DNA of 32,786 nucleotides from a virus. Shown one piece after another: positions 1-7,599 of this stretch. The stretch spans positions 1 through 32,786 of the IMG/VR virus record IMGVR_UViG_3300048587_001152; one strand, given 5' to 3'. Position 1 is the stretch's first letter, and each line of letters begins with the position of its first letter. Under the pieces are notes generated by a model. The model ran no database searches and was not told the origin of the DNA. It saw nothing but the letters and a program-made list of their open reading frames with translations. The translations under genes and the position numbers were made by a program.

Positions 1-726
1 ATGGACATGGACACCAGCACCGATCTGAGCCCTGCAGCGTGGGTCACCGACGACCCGTGGACGGCCGCCATCTACGGCATGATCGCCTACCCGTCGCTGC
101 GCCCAGGGGTGACCGTCGCCGTCGACCTGGTCGCCGACCAGCCCGGCCCGTGGACCCTGTTCGATGTCGAACGAGCGGAGCTCGCCAACGACCTCGCCGC
201 CCGCCTCCGCACCGCCGGCTCCCTCACCCCATCGAAGTACTCCTCGACCCCCCTCGAGGTGTCGGTGGAAGCAGACCAGGACCCCGTCCAGGTGGTTCTG
301 GCCAACCTCCGGGCCTGCTGCCAGGAGATCCGGGGGTTGCTCGCTGATCCGTCGCTCTCGTCGCAGCCGCCGGCGGTGGCGCACGAGCTGCTCCAGCTCG
401 ACCAGCGCACCGAACGGTTCCTCGCCGTGATCGACCAGGCCGCCGCCACCGCCGTGGCCACGGCCACCGCAGAAGGCGACGTCGAAGTCGCCGAGACGTT
501 CGACTCGTGGCCAGCACGCCCTGCACTCGAGTGGCGGCGCGACGAGCTGCTCGCCTTCATCGTGGGCGCCGACCTCGACCCCGGCGCCGCCCTCAAGGCC
601 CTCCGAGACCACTGCACCGACCACGACAAGCCGCCGCCACGCACGTGGGCGGAGGTGGCCGGCAACCCGTTCCGCATCAAGTTCGTGCTCGGCTGGGTCG
701 CGGACACCGCCGGGGCCCGGCCATGA
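1..726 (+). CDS. Hypothetical early phage protein, 241 aa
   Basis: I do not recognise this protein. It opens at the first base of the window with ATG (a second ATG follows two codons later), so the true start could lie upstream. The sequence is acidic and alanine-rich, with a probable helical middle (about residues 95-160) and no obvious catalytic motif, signal peptide or membrane segment. Its TGA overlaps the ATG of the next gene (ATGA), so the two are translationally coupled. Position at the head of a chain of small overlapping genes marks it as part of the early or accessory operon. The coding call rests on uninterrupted length, GC-rich third positions and the coupling. Confidence 0.75.
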   Translation: MDMDTSTDLSPAAWVTDDPWTAAIYGMIAYPSLRPGVTVAVDLVADQPGPWTLFDVERAELANDLAARLRTAGSLTPSKYSSTPLEVSVEADQDPVQVVLANLRACCQEIRGLLADPSLSSQPPAVAHELLQLDQRTERFLAVIDQAAATAVATATAEGDVEVAETFDSWPARPALEWRRDELLAFIVGADLDPGAALKALRDHCTDHDKPPPRTWAEVAGNPFRIKFVLGWVADTAGARP

Positions 727-1175
727 CCGCCACCGTCCGGATCTCCCGGGCCACCGCCGAGCAAGCACACCAGATCCTCTCCGGGATCCGCATGTTCCAC
801 ACCAAGGAGCTCCAGGCGGCCGTCGACGATCTGACCAGAACCCTCTACAGCCACCCCGAGTCGGCGGCCTGGGCGCCGTTCGCACAGGTCGTGGTCGATC
901 TCCACGCCCAGGACCGCCAGCTGTCACCGGTGGCGTCGTCGAACCTCGACGAGCTCGCCGCCCACATCCGTGACGACTTCGACCACGCCGGCATCGACCT
1001 CACCGACCCGCTGGTGCAGCGCTCGGTCCTGCTCGCCCTGTCGTGCGCCACGAAGTACTCGTACCGCCTCCACGCCGCCGGCTCCCTGTCGCGCACCGAA
1101 GCCGATGCCATCCCGGCGACCAACGGCCCGATCGCTGTGGCGGTCGCCCGCATGATCCCCACCGAGGCCTTCTGA
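723..1175 (+). CDS. Hypothetical early phage protein, 150 aa
   Basis: Unknown function. The ATG at 723 overlaps the previous stop (ATGA), which decides the start although the frame stays open further upstream. The product is mostly helical in appearance, with an HTKELQAAVDDL stretch near residue 20 and no cysteines arranged as metal ligands. There is no membrane segment or signal peptide. Its stop shares one base with the next start (TGATG), so it is the second member of the same polycistron. It could be a small DNA-associated accessory protein, but nothing in the sequence proves this. Confidence 0.75.
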   Translation: MTATVRISRATAEQAHQILSGIRMFHTKELQAAVDDLTRTLYSHPESAAWAPFAQVVVDLHAQDRQLSPVASSNLDELAAHIRDDFDHAGIDLTDPLVQRSVLLALSCATKYSYRLHAAGSLSRTEADAIPATNGPIAVAVARMIPTEAF

Positions 1176-1687
1176 TGGGCCGCGTCGATGGCCGCCCGGC
1201 GCCGGTGCGCCCCGAGCCCCGCCGGTACGGGCGCCCGAACCACCGCCCGACCGCTGCTGCCCCGGCCCCGCAGCGCACCCGGGCCCGCACGGTCCCGGCG
1301 GTCACCGCCGACACCATCGCCGAGCACCTCTACGACCGCCACGGCGTCACCGACCAGGTCCTCGCCGGGGCCACCGTCACCGAGATGATCGGCTGGCATG
1401 CCGCCGAGCACCGCCACCGCCTCGACGAGCACCTCGGCCACACCCACACCGACACCGCCACCGCCGAGACCACGATCGACGACCCGATCCACGCCGCCAA
1501 CCTCAAGGCGCTGCGCGACGGCAAGCAGATCCCGAACCTCGAGGAGATCCTCGAGCGCGCCGCCTACGCCCAGGCCCGCCGCCTCGCCGGCCGGCCCCTG
1601 TCGATCTACGACCGCCAGTGCATCGAGCTCGAACGAGTCGTCGCCGAACGCGCCGCCCGTCGCGCCCGCCGAAGGGGTGCCGCATGA
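1175..1687 (+). CDS. Hypothetical basic phage protein, 170 aa
   Basis: Unknown function. The start is fixed by the TGATG overlap with the previous gene. The first 40 residues are arginine/proline-rich and probably disordered. A histidine-rich stretch (HRHRLDEHLGHTHTD, about residues 70-84) follows and could bind metal, and the C-terminus is a strongly basic helix (AERAARRARRRG). The acidic-to-basic distribution suggests nucleic-acid contact, which is an inference only. The stop overlaps the ATG of the DUF5131 gene, so it is translated with that module. Confidence 0.72.
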   Translation: MGRVDGRPAPVRPEPRRYGRPNHRPTAAAPAPQRTRARTVPAVTADTIAEHLYDRHGVTDQVLAGATVTEMIGWHAAEHRHRLDEHLGHTHTDTATAETTIDDPIHAANLKALRDGKQIPNLEEILERAAYAQARRLAGRPLSIYDRQCIELERVVAERAARRARRRGAA

Positions 1688-2709
1688 CGAAGATCGAGTG
1701 GGCCGACCGCACCTGGAACCCGATCGTCGGCTGCTCCCGAGTCACGGAGGGCTGCGACCACTGCTACGCCATCGGGGTCGTCCACCGGGGCATGTCGCCG
1801 CAGCACGTAGGCCTCACCGTGAAGCCCGAGGGCGAGCGCGTCGACTGGACCGGCAAGGTCCGGGTGGTCGATCGCCGCATGGACGAGCCGCTGCGCCGCA
1901 AGGTCCCGACCCGCTACTTCGTGAACAGCCTCTCGGACCTGTTCCACCGGGACCTCCCCGACGAGGCGATCGCCCGGGTGTTCGCCGTGATGGCCCTGGC
2001 CCAGCAGCACACGTTCCAGGTGCTCACCAAGCGGCCGCACCGGATGGCCCGCTTGCTGAACTCGAACGAGTTCGGGGCGATGGTCGGCAGCGAGATCCTG
2101 GCCGTTCCGAAGACCGGACCGGGCCAGCTCGCTCGGGCCTGGCACTGGCCGCTCCGGAACGTGTGGCTCGGCACGTCGATCGAGTCCGACCTGTACGACT
2201 TCCGGGCCGATCACCTGCGCCGCACCCCCGCCGCGGTCCGGTTCATCTCCGCCGAGCCGTTGCTGGGCCCGCTGCCGCAGCTCGACCTGACCGGGATCGA
2301 CTGGTTGATCGTCGGCGGCGAGTCCGGCCCCGGCGCCCGTCCGATGCACCCGCAGTGGGTGCGCGACCTGCGCGACCGATGCCGGCGGCCGTTCGTCCGC
2401 AACGGCGGCACGCTCGACCACTGCGAGGCGTGCGGCGAGGAGTACGACGACCCGTGCCCCGAGCATCGAGTGGCGTTCTTCTTCAAGCAGTGGGGCGACT
2501 GGGTCGGTCAGGCCGACCACCCTCGCGAGCTCACCGCCGAGGTGCTGCGCAGCTGCTCGACCATCCGGTTGGACGGCACCGTCGACACGCCCGGTGTCCT
2601 CGGCCACGCGGCCGTGTACCGGGTCGGCAAGAAGGCCGCTGGCCGCCGGCTCGATGGCCGCATCTGGAGCGAGATGCCCGAGGAGAGGTTGGTGCCCGAT
2701 GGGTTCTGA
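1684..2709 (+). CDS. DUF5131 / phage Gp37-Gp68 family three-cysteine protein
   Basis: A 341-residue protein of the phage Gp37/Gp68 (DUF5131) family. Seen directly: the N-terminal signature TKIEWADRTWNPIVGC followed by SRVTEGCDHCYA, giving C17-x6-C24-x2-C27, and family-typical blocks FVNSLSDLFH, VLTKRPHRM, VWLGTSIE, RFISAEPLLGPL and DWLIVGGESG. The three-cysteine arrangement resembles the iron-sulfur cluster motif of radical SAM enzymes, but the reaction is not established. Near residues 246-262 an extra cysteine/histidine cluster (HCEACGEEYDDPCPEH) looks like a small zinc-binding insert. The start is set by an ATGA overlap, and the next gene (ASCH-like) begins inside its 3' end, implying coordinated production. 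Confidence 0.9.
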   Translation: MTKIEWADRTWNPIVGCSRVTEGCDHCYAIGVVHRGMSPQHVGLTVKPEGERVDWTGKVRVVDRRMDEPLRRKVPTRYFVNSLSDLFHRDLPDEAIARVFAVMALAQQHTFQVLTKRPHRMARLLNSNEFGAMVGSEILAVPKTGPGQLARAWHWPLRNVWLGTSIESDLYDFRADHLRRTPAAVRFISAEPLLGPLPQLDLTGIDWLIVGGESGPGARPMHPQWVRDLRDRCRRPFVRNGGTLDHCEACGEEYDDPCPEHRVAFFFKQWGDWVGQADHPRELTAEVLRSCSTIRLDGTVDTPGVLGHAAVYRVGKKAAGRRLDGRIWSEMPEERLVPDGF

Positions 2710-3100
2710 GGTGTGGCGTGGCCGTCTGTTGTCGGTGTCGTTGACCGAGGCCGCTGTGCTGGCCCGCCGGAAGACGGTGACCCGCCGGCTGGGCTGGTGG
2801 AACGACCGCAACGGGCGTCCCCTGGTCATGCCGGGTGACCGGTTGCAGCTGTGCCGCAAGGTGATGGGCCGCCGCCCAGGCGAGCCGCTCGTGCGCCTCG
2901 CTCTGGTCGAGGTGACCGACGTGTCCCGCCAGCAGCTCTGGATCGCGAACACCCCCGACGAGGCCGCCCTCGAGGGGTTCCCCGACTGGTCCTGGGACCA
3001 GTTCGTGGGGTTCTTCTGCCGGGAGATGCGCTGCCACCCAACCACCCACGTGACCCGCATCGCGTGGACGTACCTCGACACCCCCAGGAGCATGCCGTGA
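2699..3100 (+). CDS. ASCH-like domain protein
   Basis: A 133-residue protein whose N-terminal block LARRKTVTRRLGWW (about residues 21-34), followed by PGDRLQLCRK and a beta-rich RLALVEVTDVSRQQLW segment, matches small phage and bacterial ASCH-domain proteins. That fold is associated with RNA or nucleoside binding and, in some members, amidohydrolase action on modified cytidines. The ATG at 2699 is preceded by AGGAGAGG at about 2680-2687 and overlaps the DUF5131 gene by 11 bases in another frame. Adjacency of ASCH-like and Gp37/Gp68 genes suggests a shared role in nucleic-acid modification or recognition (inference). The stop overlaps the following GTG start. Confidence 0.72.
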   Translation: MGSEVWRGRLLSVSLTEAAVLARRKTVTRRLGWWNDRNGRPLVMPGDRLQLCRKVMGRRPGEPLVRLALVEVTDVSRQQLWIANTPDEAALEGFPDWSWDQFVGFFCREMRCHPTTHVTRIAWTYLDTPRSMP

Positions 3101-3321
3101 CCACCAACCCTCGCACGATCCGCGGCCAGGACCACTGGCCGTACGTGGGCCGGCTGTCGTGGGACCCGAACACGGGCCGCCCGCTGATCGAGGTGATCCA
3201 GGACGACGACGAGGTCCTGGTGAAGGACGGCGACGAGTTCGTCACGTTCTGGGCTGCCCGCACCCTCCCGAACGTGATGCCGACGTTCCCCGACGACGAG
3301 GCTCCTGGAGCTCAGCCGTGA
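3097..3321 (+). CDS. Small hypothetical protein, 74 aa
   Basis: Unknown. The GTG at 3097 overlaps the previous stop (GTGA) and has AGGAG at 3086-3090, six bases upstream, which supports the start. The product is acidic (DDDEVLVKDGDEF) with a likely small beta-rich domain, and has no cysteines, membrane segment or signal peptide. It sits between the ASCH-like gene and the zinc-finger gene, coupled to both by GTGA overlaps, so it belongs to the same translation unit. Confidence 0.7.
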   Translation: MTTNPRTIRGQDHWPYVGRLSWDPNTGRPLIEVIQDDDEVLVKDGDEFVTFWAARTLPNVMPTFPDDEAPGAQP

Positions 3322-3755
3322 CGACACGCGACGAGGCCCGGATCGAGCGGGGCCGGCGGGTCCTGCGCATGCAGGGCCGGGCCGAGGCGGCGTTGATTCT
3401 GACGGCCCGCAAGGTCCTGCCGTCGATGCGGTTGAACGACTGGGCCAACCTGCTCGATGTCCCGATGTCGGTGGTCGAGGCGACCCGGCATCGGTGGCGC
3501 CACGGCGACCGCCCTGCAGGCGCACCGGCCCGTGCACCGAAGAAGCGCCGTCCGGAGACCCCGGGCGAGTTCCCCTGCCCGGTCGATGGCTGCGACCACG
3601 TGGCCCGCTACCGCAAGGGCCTGTTCCGACACCACCTCGCCGCTCACGCCGACCCCGTCCCTTGCCCGTTCTGCGACCGCCTGTGCAACCCGGCCGGCCT
3701 CGGCCCCCACAAGCGCCACTGCCCGCAGAACCCCGACCGGCCAACAGCGGCATGA
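3318..3755 (+). CDS. Helix-turn-helix-like plus C2H2/C2HC zinc-finger protein
   Basis: A 145-residue probable DNA-binding protein. Residues about 38-62 (MRLNDWANLLDVPMSVVEAT and flanks) can form a helix-turn-helix. A basic linker (APKKRRPE) follows. Then come two metal-ligand clusters: C87-x4-C92 with H105/H106 and H110, spaced like a C2H2 finger, and C116-x2-C119 with H131-x3-C135, spaced like a C2HC finger. I see the ligands directly; metal binding and DNA binding are inferred. The GTG start overlaps the previous stop. A possible role is transcription control or nuclease targeting in the early operon. The two-finger tail is unusual for a phage protein of this size. Confidence 0.72.
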   Translation: MTTRDEARIERGRRVLRMQGRAEAALILTARKVLPSMRLNDWANLLDVPMSVVEATRHRWRHGDRPAGAPARAPKKRRPETPGEFPCPVDGCDHVARYRKGLFRHHLAAHADPVPCPFCDRLCNPAGLGPHKRHCPQNPDRPTAA

Positions 3756-4066
3756 CCACCACCGCCGCGGTGCAGCCTCCCGGCCAGATGCACCTGGTGC
3801 CGCCGACCCCTGACCGGTCGGCGTCGTCGTACCGGGTGGTGTTCGTCCCCGATGCCGGCACCCCCCGGGAGACCGCTCCGGTCCGGGATCTGCCGGTCGC
3901 CGCTGGCCGCGCCCATCACGCCGCCAGCAGGTACGGGGAGGCGTGGATCGTCGCCGCTGACGGCTCCTCGGCGCACGTCGACGCCGCCGGCACCGTCACC
4001 CCTCTCTCCGGGTGGGCCACCAAGGCCGCCCGGGTCATCACCAACAGGAAGGCCCCCTCCCCATGA
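3752..4066 (+). CDS. Hypothetical protein, 104 aa
   Basis: Unknown function. It begins at an ATGA overlap and ends at an ATGA overlap with the ParB-like gene. The first 25 residues are proline-rich and probably disordered. The rest reads as a small alpha/beta domain (SYRVVFVPDAG, GEAWIVAADGSSAHVDAAG). No ligand cluster, membrane segment or signal peptide is visible. Coupling to the ParB-like gene makes co-function plausible but unproven. Confidence 0.65.
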   Translation: MTTTAAVQPPGQMHLVPPTPDRSASSYRVVFVPDAGTPRETAPVRDLPVAAGRAHHAASRYGEAWIVAADGSSAHVDAAGTVTPLSGWATKAARVITNRKAPSP

Positions 4067-5838
4067 CCACCACCGACCCCAGCCAGGCCGTCTCGATCGA
4101 GCTGGTCGAGATCCCGCTCGACCAGCTGGTCCCGCACCCCGACAACGTGCGCCGCCGCCTCGGCGACGTCTCCGAGCTCGCCAAGTCGATCGCCGGCTCC
4201 GGCGTCCTCGAACCGCTCCTCGTGCTCCCCGCCGGCGACAACGACCAGCACATGGTCGTCGCCGGCCACCGCCGCCTCTCCGGAGCGAAGAAGGCCAAGC
4301 TCGCCACCGTCCCGTGCGTGATCCGCGACCTCACCGAGGTCGAGGTCCTCGAGACGATGCTGACGGAGAACCTGCAGCGCGCCGAGATCACCCCGGTCGA
4401 AGAGGCCCGCGCCTACGCCCGCCTGATCGATCTCGGCTCGTCGATCGCCGAGATCGCCCGCAAGGTCGGCCGCCGCCCCGAGCTCATCAAGTCCCGGCTC
4501 GCGATCACCGTCCTGCCCGCCAAGGTCCTCAACGCCGTCGACGCCGGCGACCTCCGCCTCGGCGACGCCGAGGACGCCACCAAGTACGCCGACGACGACG
4601 ACGCCATGGACTACCTGGTCTCGATCCTCGGCCAGCACCACAACCCGGTGTACGCGACCGGCAACTACATCTCGAACCGCGACCACGACCGCGAGATCGC
4701 CTCGATCACCGAGAAGCTCACCGCCAAGGGCATCTCGATCTTCACCCCCACCGACAAGTACTGGCGGCCCCCCTACCACCTCAACCTGTCGAAGCCGACC
4801 ACCCTCAAGCTGCTCGGCCTCACCGCCACCCAGCACCGCGCCGAGCCCTGCCACGCCGTCTACATCGGCTCCGGCGGCTGGTCCTCGAAGGTCGAACAGG
4901 TCCAGATGTGCACCGCCCCCAAGCGGCACACCACCAAGGGCAAGCCCGCCGACCGCTCCGACCTCCAGATCGACCCGGCGAAGTACTCCTCCACGCCCGA
5001 CGCCACCCAGGCGAAGGCGCGCAGCGACAAGAAGCTCCGCACCCTCGCCGAGGCCCGCCACGTCGACGCCGCCGCCGAACGGTTCCTCCACAGCCCGCTC
5101 CGCACCTTCGGCGAGGACGTCCAGGCGATGACCCTCGCCGTCCTCAACGCCCACATCGACGCCCGCTACCAGGACCGCAACGCCATCCGGACGCTCGCCT
5201 GCAAGCTGGCCGCCGCCGACGTCATCCCCGACGGCCCCAACTCGACCACCCCCGACTGGGACACCACCTGGGACCTGTTCACCAGCGACCCCACCAACTA
5301 CCCGAAGGCCATCGCCGCCGCCTCGACCGCCATCTGCCTCCACCAGGCGGCCGGCACCGACCACTCCTGGAACCGCGGCGGCTACACCGCTCTGCTCACC
5401 TGGCTGATGCACACCGGCTACGACCCGGCCGACGACGAGCTCGACCTGATCGAAGCGACCTTCGCCCACCAGCTCGAGGACCACGACGAGCTGACCCGGT
5501 ACGTGACCGAGCTGCTCGCCAACCAGCCGCCCACCCCCACCACCACGACGACGACGGCATCGGCGGAACCGGCCACCTCCGAGCTCGACGACCTCACGGC
5601 CCGCGCCGCCACCCTCGAAGACGGCCCCGAGCTCGACCATGTGAACGCCCGCATCGCCGAGCTCCTCGACCTCACCTCCCGCCCCTACTTCCTGTGCGTC
5701 GAGTCCACCGGCGAACGCTGGGGCACCCACAGCTTCGCCACCTTCGACGAGGCCCTCGACGCCCAGGCCGCCGCCATGGAAGCCGAACCCAGCCTCATCC
5801 TCGCCGTCCACACCCACACCACCCCCGAGGCGAGCTGA
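4063..5838 (+). CDS. Large ParB/Spo0J-family DNA-binding protein
   Basis: A 591-residue ParB-family protein. The N-terminal domain has IPLDQLVPHPDNVRR (about 17-31), a GHRR box (68-71) in VVAGHRRLSGAKKA, and ENLQR (102-106), followed by a helix-turn-helix around 126-147 (SSIAEIARKVGRRPELIKSR). These are the nucleotide-binding and DNA-binding signatures of the family. The remaining 440 residues are not recognisable as standard ParB dimerisation sequence and include a threonine-rich linker near residue 490. No ParA partner is encoded nearby. It may act in partition of a plasmid-like state, in transcription, or in chromatin spreading on phage DNA. The start is set by the ATGA overlap, with AGGAAGG upstream at about 4046-4052. 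Confidence 0.85.
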   Translation: MTTTDPSQAVSIELVEIPLDQLVPHPDNVRRRLGDVSELAKSIAGSGVLEPLLVLPAGDNDQHMVVAGHRRLSGAKKAKLATVPCVIRDLTEVEVLETMLTENLQRAEITPVEEARAYARLIDLGSSIAEIARKVGRRPELIKSRLAITVLPAKVLNAVDAGDLRLGDAEDATKYADDDDAMDYLVSILGQHHNPVYATGNYISNRDHDREIASITEKLTAKGISIFTPTDKYWRPPYHLNLSKPTTLKLLGLTATQHRAEPCHAVYIGSGGWSSKVEQVQMCTAPKRHTTKGKPADRSDLQIDPAKYSSTPDATQAKARSDKKLRTLAEARHVDAAAERFLHSPLRTFGEDVQAMTLAVLNAHIDARYQDRNAIRTLACKLAAADVIPDGPNSTTPDWDTTWDLFTSDPTNYPKAIAAASTAICLHQAAGTDHSWNRGGYTALLTWLMHTGYDPADDELDLIEATFAHQLEDHDELTRYVTELLANQPPTPTTTTTTASAEPATSELDDLTARAATLEDGPELDHVNARIAELLDLTSRPYFLCVESTGERWGTHSFATFDEALDAQAAAMEAEPSLILAVHTHTTPEAS

Positions 5839-6344
5839 TGGGCGGGCGGTACGCCGAGGGCACCACGGTCACCGTCGAGCGGTCGAAGGCCGAGATCGAA
5901 GGCACCGTCCGCCGGTACGGGGCGACCAGCTTCATCTCCGGCTACGACGAGCACTCGGCGTTCGTGCTCTTCAAGGCCAACGGCCGCATGGTCCGCTTCC
6001 ACGTGCCGATCCCGGCTGCCGCCGACCCGATGTTCGCCCGCGACGGCCGCAAGAACACGCGCACGCCCGAGCAGCGCCAGCGGGCCGCCGCCGGCGAGGA
6101 GATGCGCCTGTGGCGCTGCCTGCTCCTGGCCATCAAGTCGAAGCTCGAGGTCGTCGAGTCCGGGATCTCCTCGTTCGAGCAGGAGTTCCTGGCCCACATC
6201 GTGCTGCCCGACTCCACCACGGTGGCCGACTGGATCGGCCCCCAGCTCGAGGACGCCTACGCCTCTGGCACCATGCCCGCAGCGCTCCCCGCCCTCGGCC
6301 CGACCACCGACCGCCTCGAGCTCGGCCCGGGGGACGGCCGATGA
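5838..6344 (+). CDS. Conserved phage protein of unknown function, 168 aa
   Basis: The N-terminus (RYAEGTTVTVERSKAEIEGT followed by VRRYGAT and FISGYDEHSAFVLFKANGRM) matches a small protein seen widely in phages of actinobacteria and other hosts. Its role has not been established. The mid-region contains a basic stretch (RDGRKNTRTPEQRQR) and a helical segment, then an acidic C-terminus. It starts at a TGATG overlap with the ParB-like gene and ends at an ATGA overlap with the sigma-like gene. Cytoplasmic; no membrane or signal sequence. Confidence 0.8.
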   Translation: MGGRYAEGTTVTVERSKAEIEGTVRRYGATSFISGYDEHSAFVLFKANGRMVRFHVPIPAAADPMFARDGRKNTRTPEQRQRAAAGEEMRLWRCLLLAIKSKLEVVESGISSFEQEFLAHIVLPDSTTVADWIGPQLEDAYASGTMPAALPALGPTTDRLELGPGDGR

Positions 6345-6952
6345 CCGGCATGCTGCTCCACGGCCTGTCGACCCTCGGCCCGCTCACCGATGTGCAGCGG
6401 TCGCTGATGGTCGAGCACGAGGCCCTGATCGGGTTCACGATCCGCACCCAGTGCGCCGGCTACTTCGGGCCCGGCTACGACGTCGACGACGCCTGGCAGG
6501 ACGGCTGGTTCGGTCTCGCTGCCGCAGCCACCAAGTTCCGGCCGGAGCTCGGCAAGTTCTCCCCGCTGGCGGTCCGGGAGATCACCAAGGCGATCCGCCG
6601 CGGCCAGGGCCTCGCCCACGGCCGGAACTGGCGCCGCAAGACGACCCAGCGCCGCACGATCGACCGCACCACGGTCGCCCCGCTCGACGACGTCGACCTC
6701 GAACGCCTCACCGCCACCACCCCTGACCCCGAAGCGGTCGCCGTAGCGAACGACCTCTACGACCGGGCCGTCGCCGCCGGCCGCCGAGCCTGCACCGACC
6801 ACATCGACCGGGCCGTGCTCGCCTGGATCCTCGACCCCAACGACACCCGCCCCTCCGACGACCTCGCCGCCCTCTACCGGCGGTCCGGGCAGGCGATCCG
6901 CAACCGCCGCCACCGCCTCACCGTCACCATGGCCCGCACCCTTCACCGATGA
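6341..6952 (+). CDS. Sigma-70-like / sigma-factor-related phage protein
   Basis: A 203-residue protein resembling a reduced sigma factor. Residues about 49-86 (DDAWQDGWFGLAAAATKFRP onward to SPLAVREITKAIRRG) look like region 2.1-2.3, in which sigma factors contact core RNA polymerase and the -10 element. The C-terminal 35 residues (DDLAALYRRSGQAIRNRRHR) can form the region-4-type helix-turn-helix. The intervening region is basic. If functional it would redirect host RNA polymerase to phage promoters, for example the late operon. It could instead be a sigma-like DNA-binding protein without promoter activity. The start is fixed by an ATGA overlap. Confidence 0.72.
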   Translation: MTGMLLHGLSTLGPLTDVQRSLMVEHEALIGFTIRTQCAGYFGPGYDVDDAWQDGWFGLAAAATKFRPELGKFSPLAVREITKAIRRGQGLAHGRNWRRKTTQRRTIDRTTVAPLDDVDLERLTATTPDPEAVAVANDLYDRAVAAGRRACTDHIDRAVLAWILDPNDTRPSDDLAALYRRSGQAIRNRRHRLTVTMARTLHR

Positions 6953-7314
6953 CCCGCCTGCTCTCCACCCTTCTGGCTGGCGCCCGCACCCGGGCGACCA
7001 GCCGACACCACGCTGCGCCGGCCGCACCGCCTTCGAACCTTCAGGCGCAAGCGAGCCAGCGACCCACCGGCGCCACAGCGCCCCGGGTCGTCAACGTCAC
7101 CCCCACCACCTGCCTGCTGGGGCCCGGTGGGGGAGCGATGGCATCGCCGCGGCCGGCGCAGCCCACCCCAGTGCTCGACACGTACCCGGACCCCGACGCC
7201 ACCGACCTGGCATGCCGCCTGTTCGGCCACGTGCGCACCCTCGCCGCCCCGTCCCGCTGCTACTGCGGCCACGACCTCGGCGACCCCACCACCCCCACCA
7301 CAGCGGAGGCCTGA
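6949..7314 (+). CDS. Small protein with C-terminal Cys/His cluster
   Basis: Unknown function. The C-terminal part (LACRLFGHVRTL ... SRCYCGHDLG) carries a C-x4-H and C-x-C-x-H arrangement like small zinc-binding phage proteins. The ATG at 6949 overlaps the sigma-like stop. The first 63 residues are low-complexity and basic, so an internal ATG at 7138, directly preceded by GGGGGAG, could be the real start and would give a 58-residue protein. I keep the longer form because of the coupling, with reduced certainty about the N-terminus. Confidence 0.55.
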   Translation: MTRLLSTLLAGARTRATSRHHAAPAAPPSNLQAQASQRPTGATAPRVVNVTPTTCLLGPGGGAMASPRPAQPTPVLDTYPDPDATDLACRLFGHVRTLAAPSRCYCGHDLGDPTTPTTAEA

Positions 7315-7317
7315 CCG

Positions 7318-7599
7318 ATGCCCACCCGTCCGACCACGCCACCGCCTGGCCCCGCACCGAATCACACCGCTGTGGTTCGCCGCCGCCGCTCCCTGGCCCG
7401 CCACACGGCCCTGGCGGCGTTCTGCTGGGCCTGGGGGGCCTGGGGCCTCTCCACGGCCCTCGCGACGGCCACGTGGGCCACCGTGGCCGCCCTGGCCGCC
7501 TCCGGGCTCTGGGCGCAACGCCACCGGTTCATCATCGACGAGTACTCCGGCATCGAGCACCGCCACCAGGTGACCCAGGCCCTCGGAGGTGAGCGGTGA
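7318..7599 (+). CDS. Small membrane protein, 93 aa
   Basis: A basic N-terminus (RRRRSLARH, about 21-29) is followed by a hydrophobic stretch at about residues 30-66, rich in Ala, Trp and Gly. It is long enough for a transmembrane hairpin, and a polar C-terminus follows. It is predicted to sit in the inner membrane; the function is unknown. The gene starts three bases after the previous stop and ends in a GTGA overlap with the next gene. An early-operon membrane protein could be a superinfection or host-takeover factor, but this is speculation. Confidence 0.6.
   Translation: MPTRPTTPPPGPAPNHTAVVRRRRSLARHTALAAFCWAWGAWGLSTALATATWATVAALAASGLWAQRHRFIIDEYSGIEHRHQVTQALGGER

Noticed and set aside
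1606-3861. 751-codon open frame on the minus strand
   Set aside because: Antisense to DUF5131, ASCH-like and zinc-finger genes; low-complexity product with no motif.
3916-5817. 633-codon open frame on the minus strand
   Set aside because: Mirror of the ParB-like gene; the product is a run of Gly/Val/Leu/Glu without any recognised domain.
3852-6344. Long plus-strand frame opening at 3852
   Set aside because: Only the part from 5838 is coding; upstream it is an Arg/Pro-rich shadow of the ParB-like gene.
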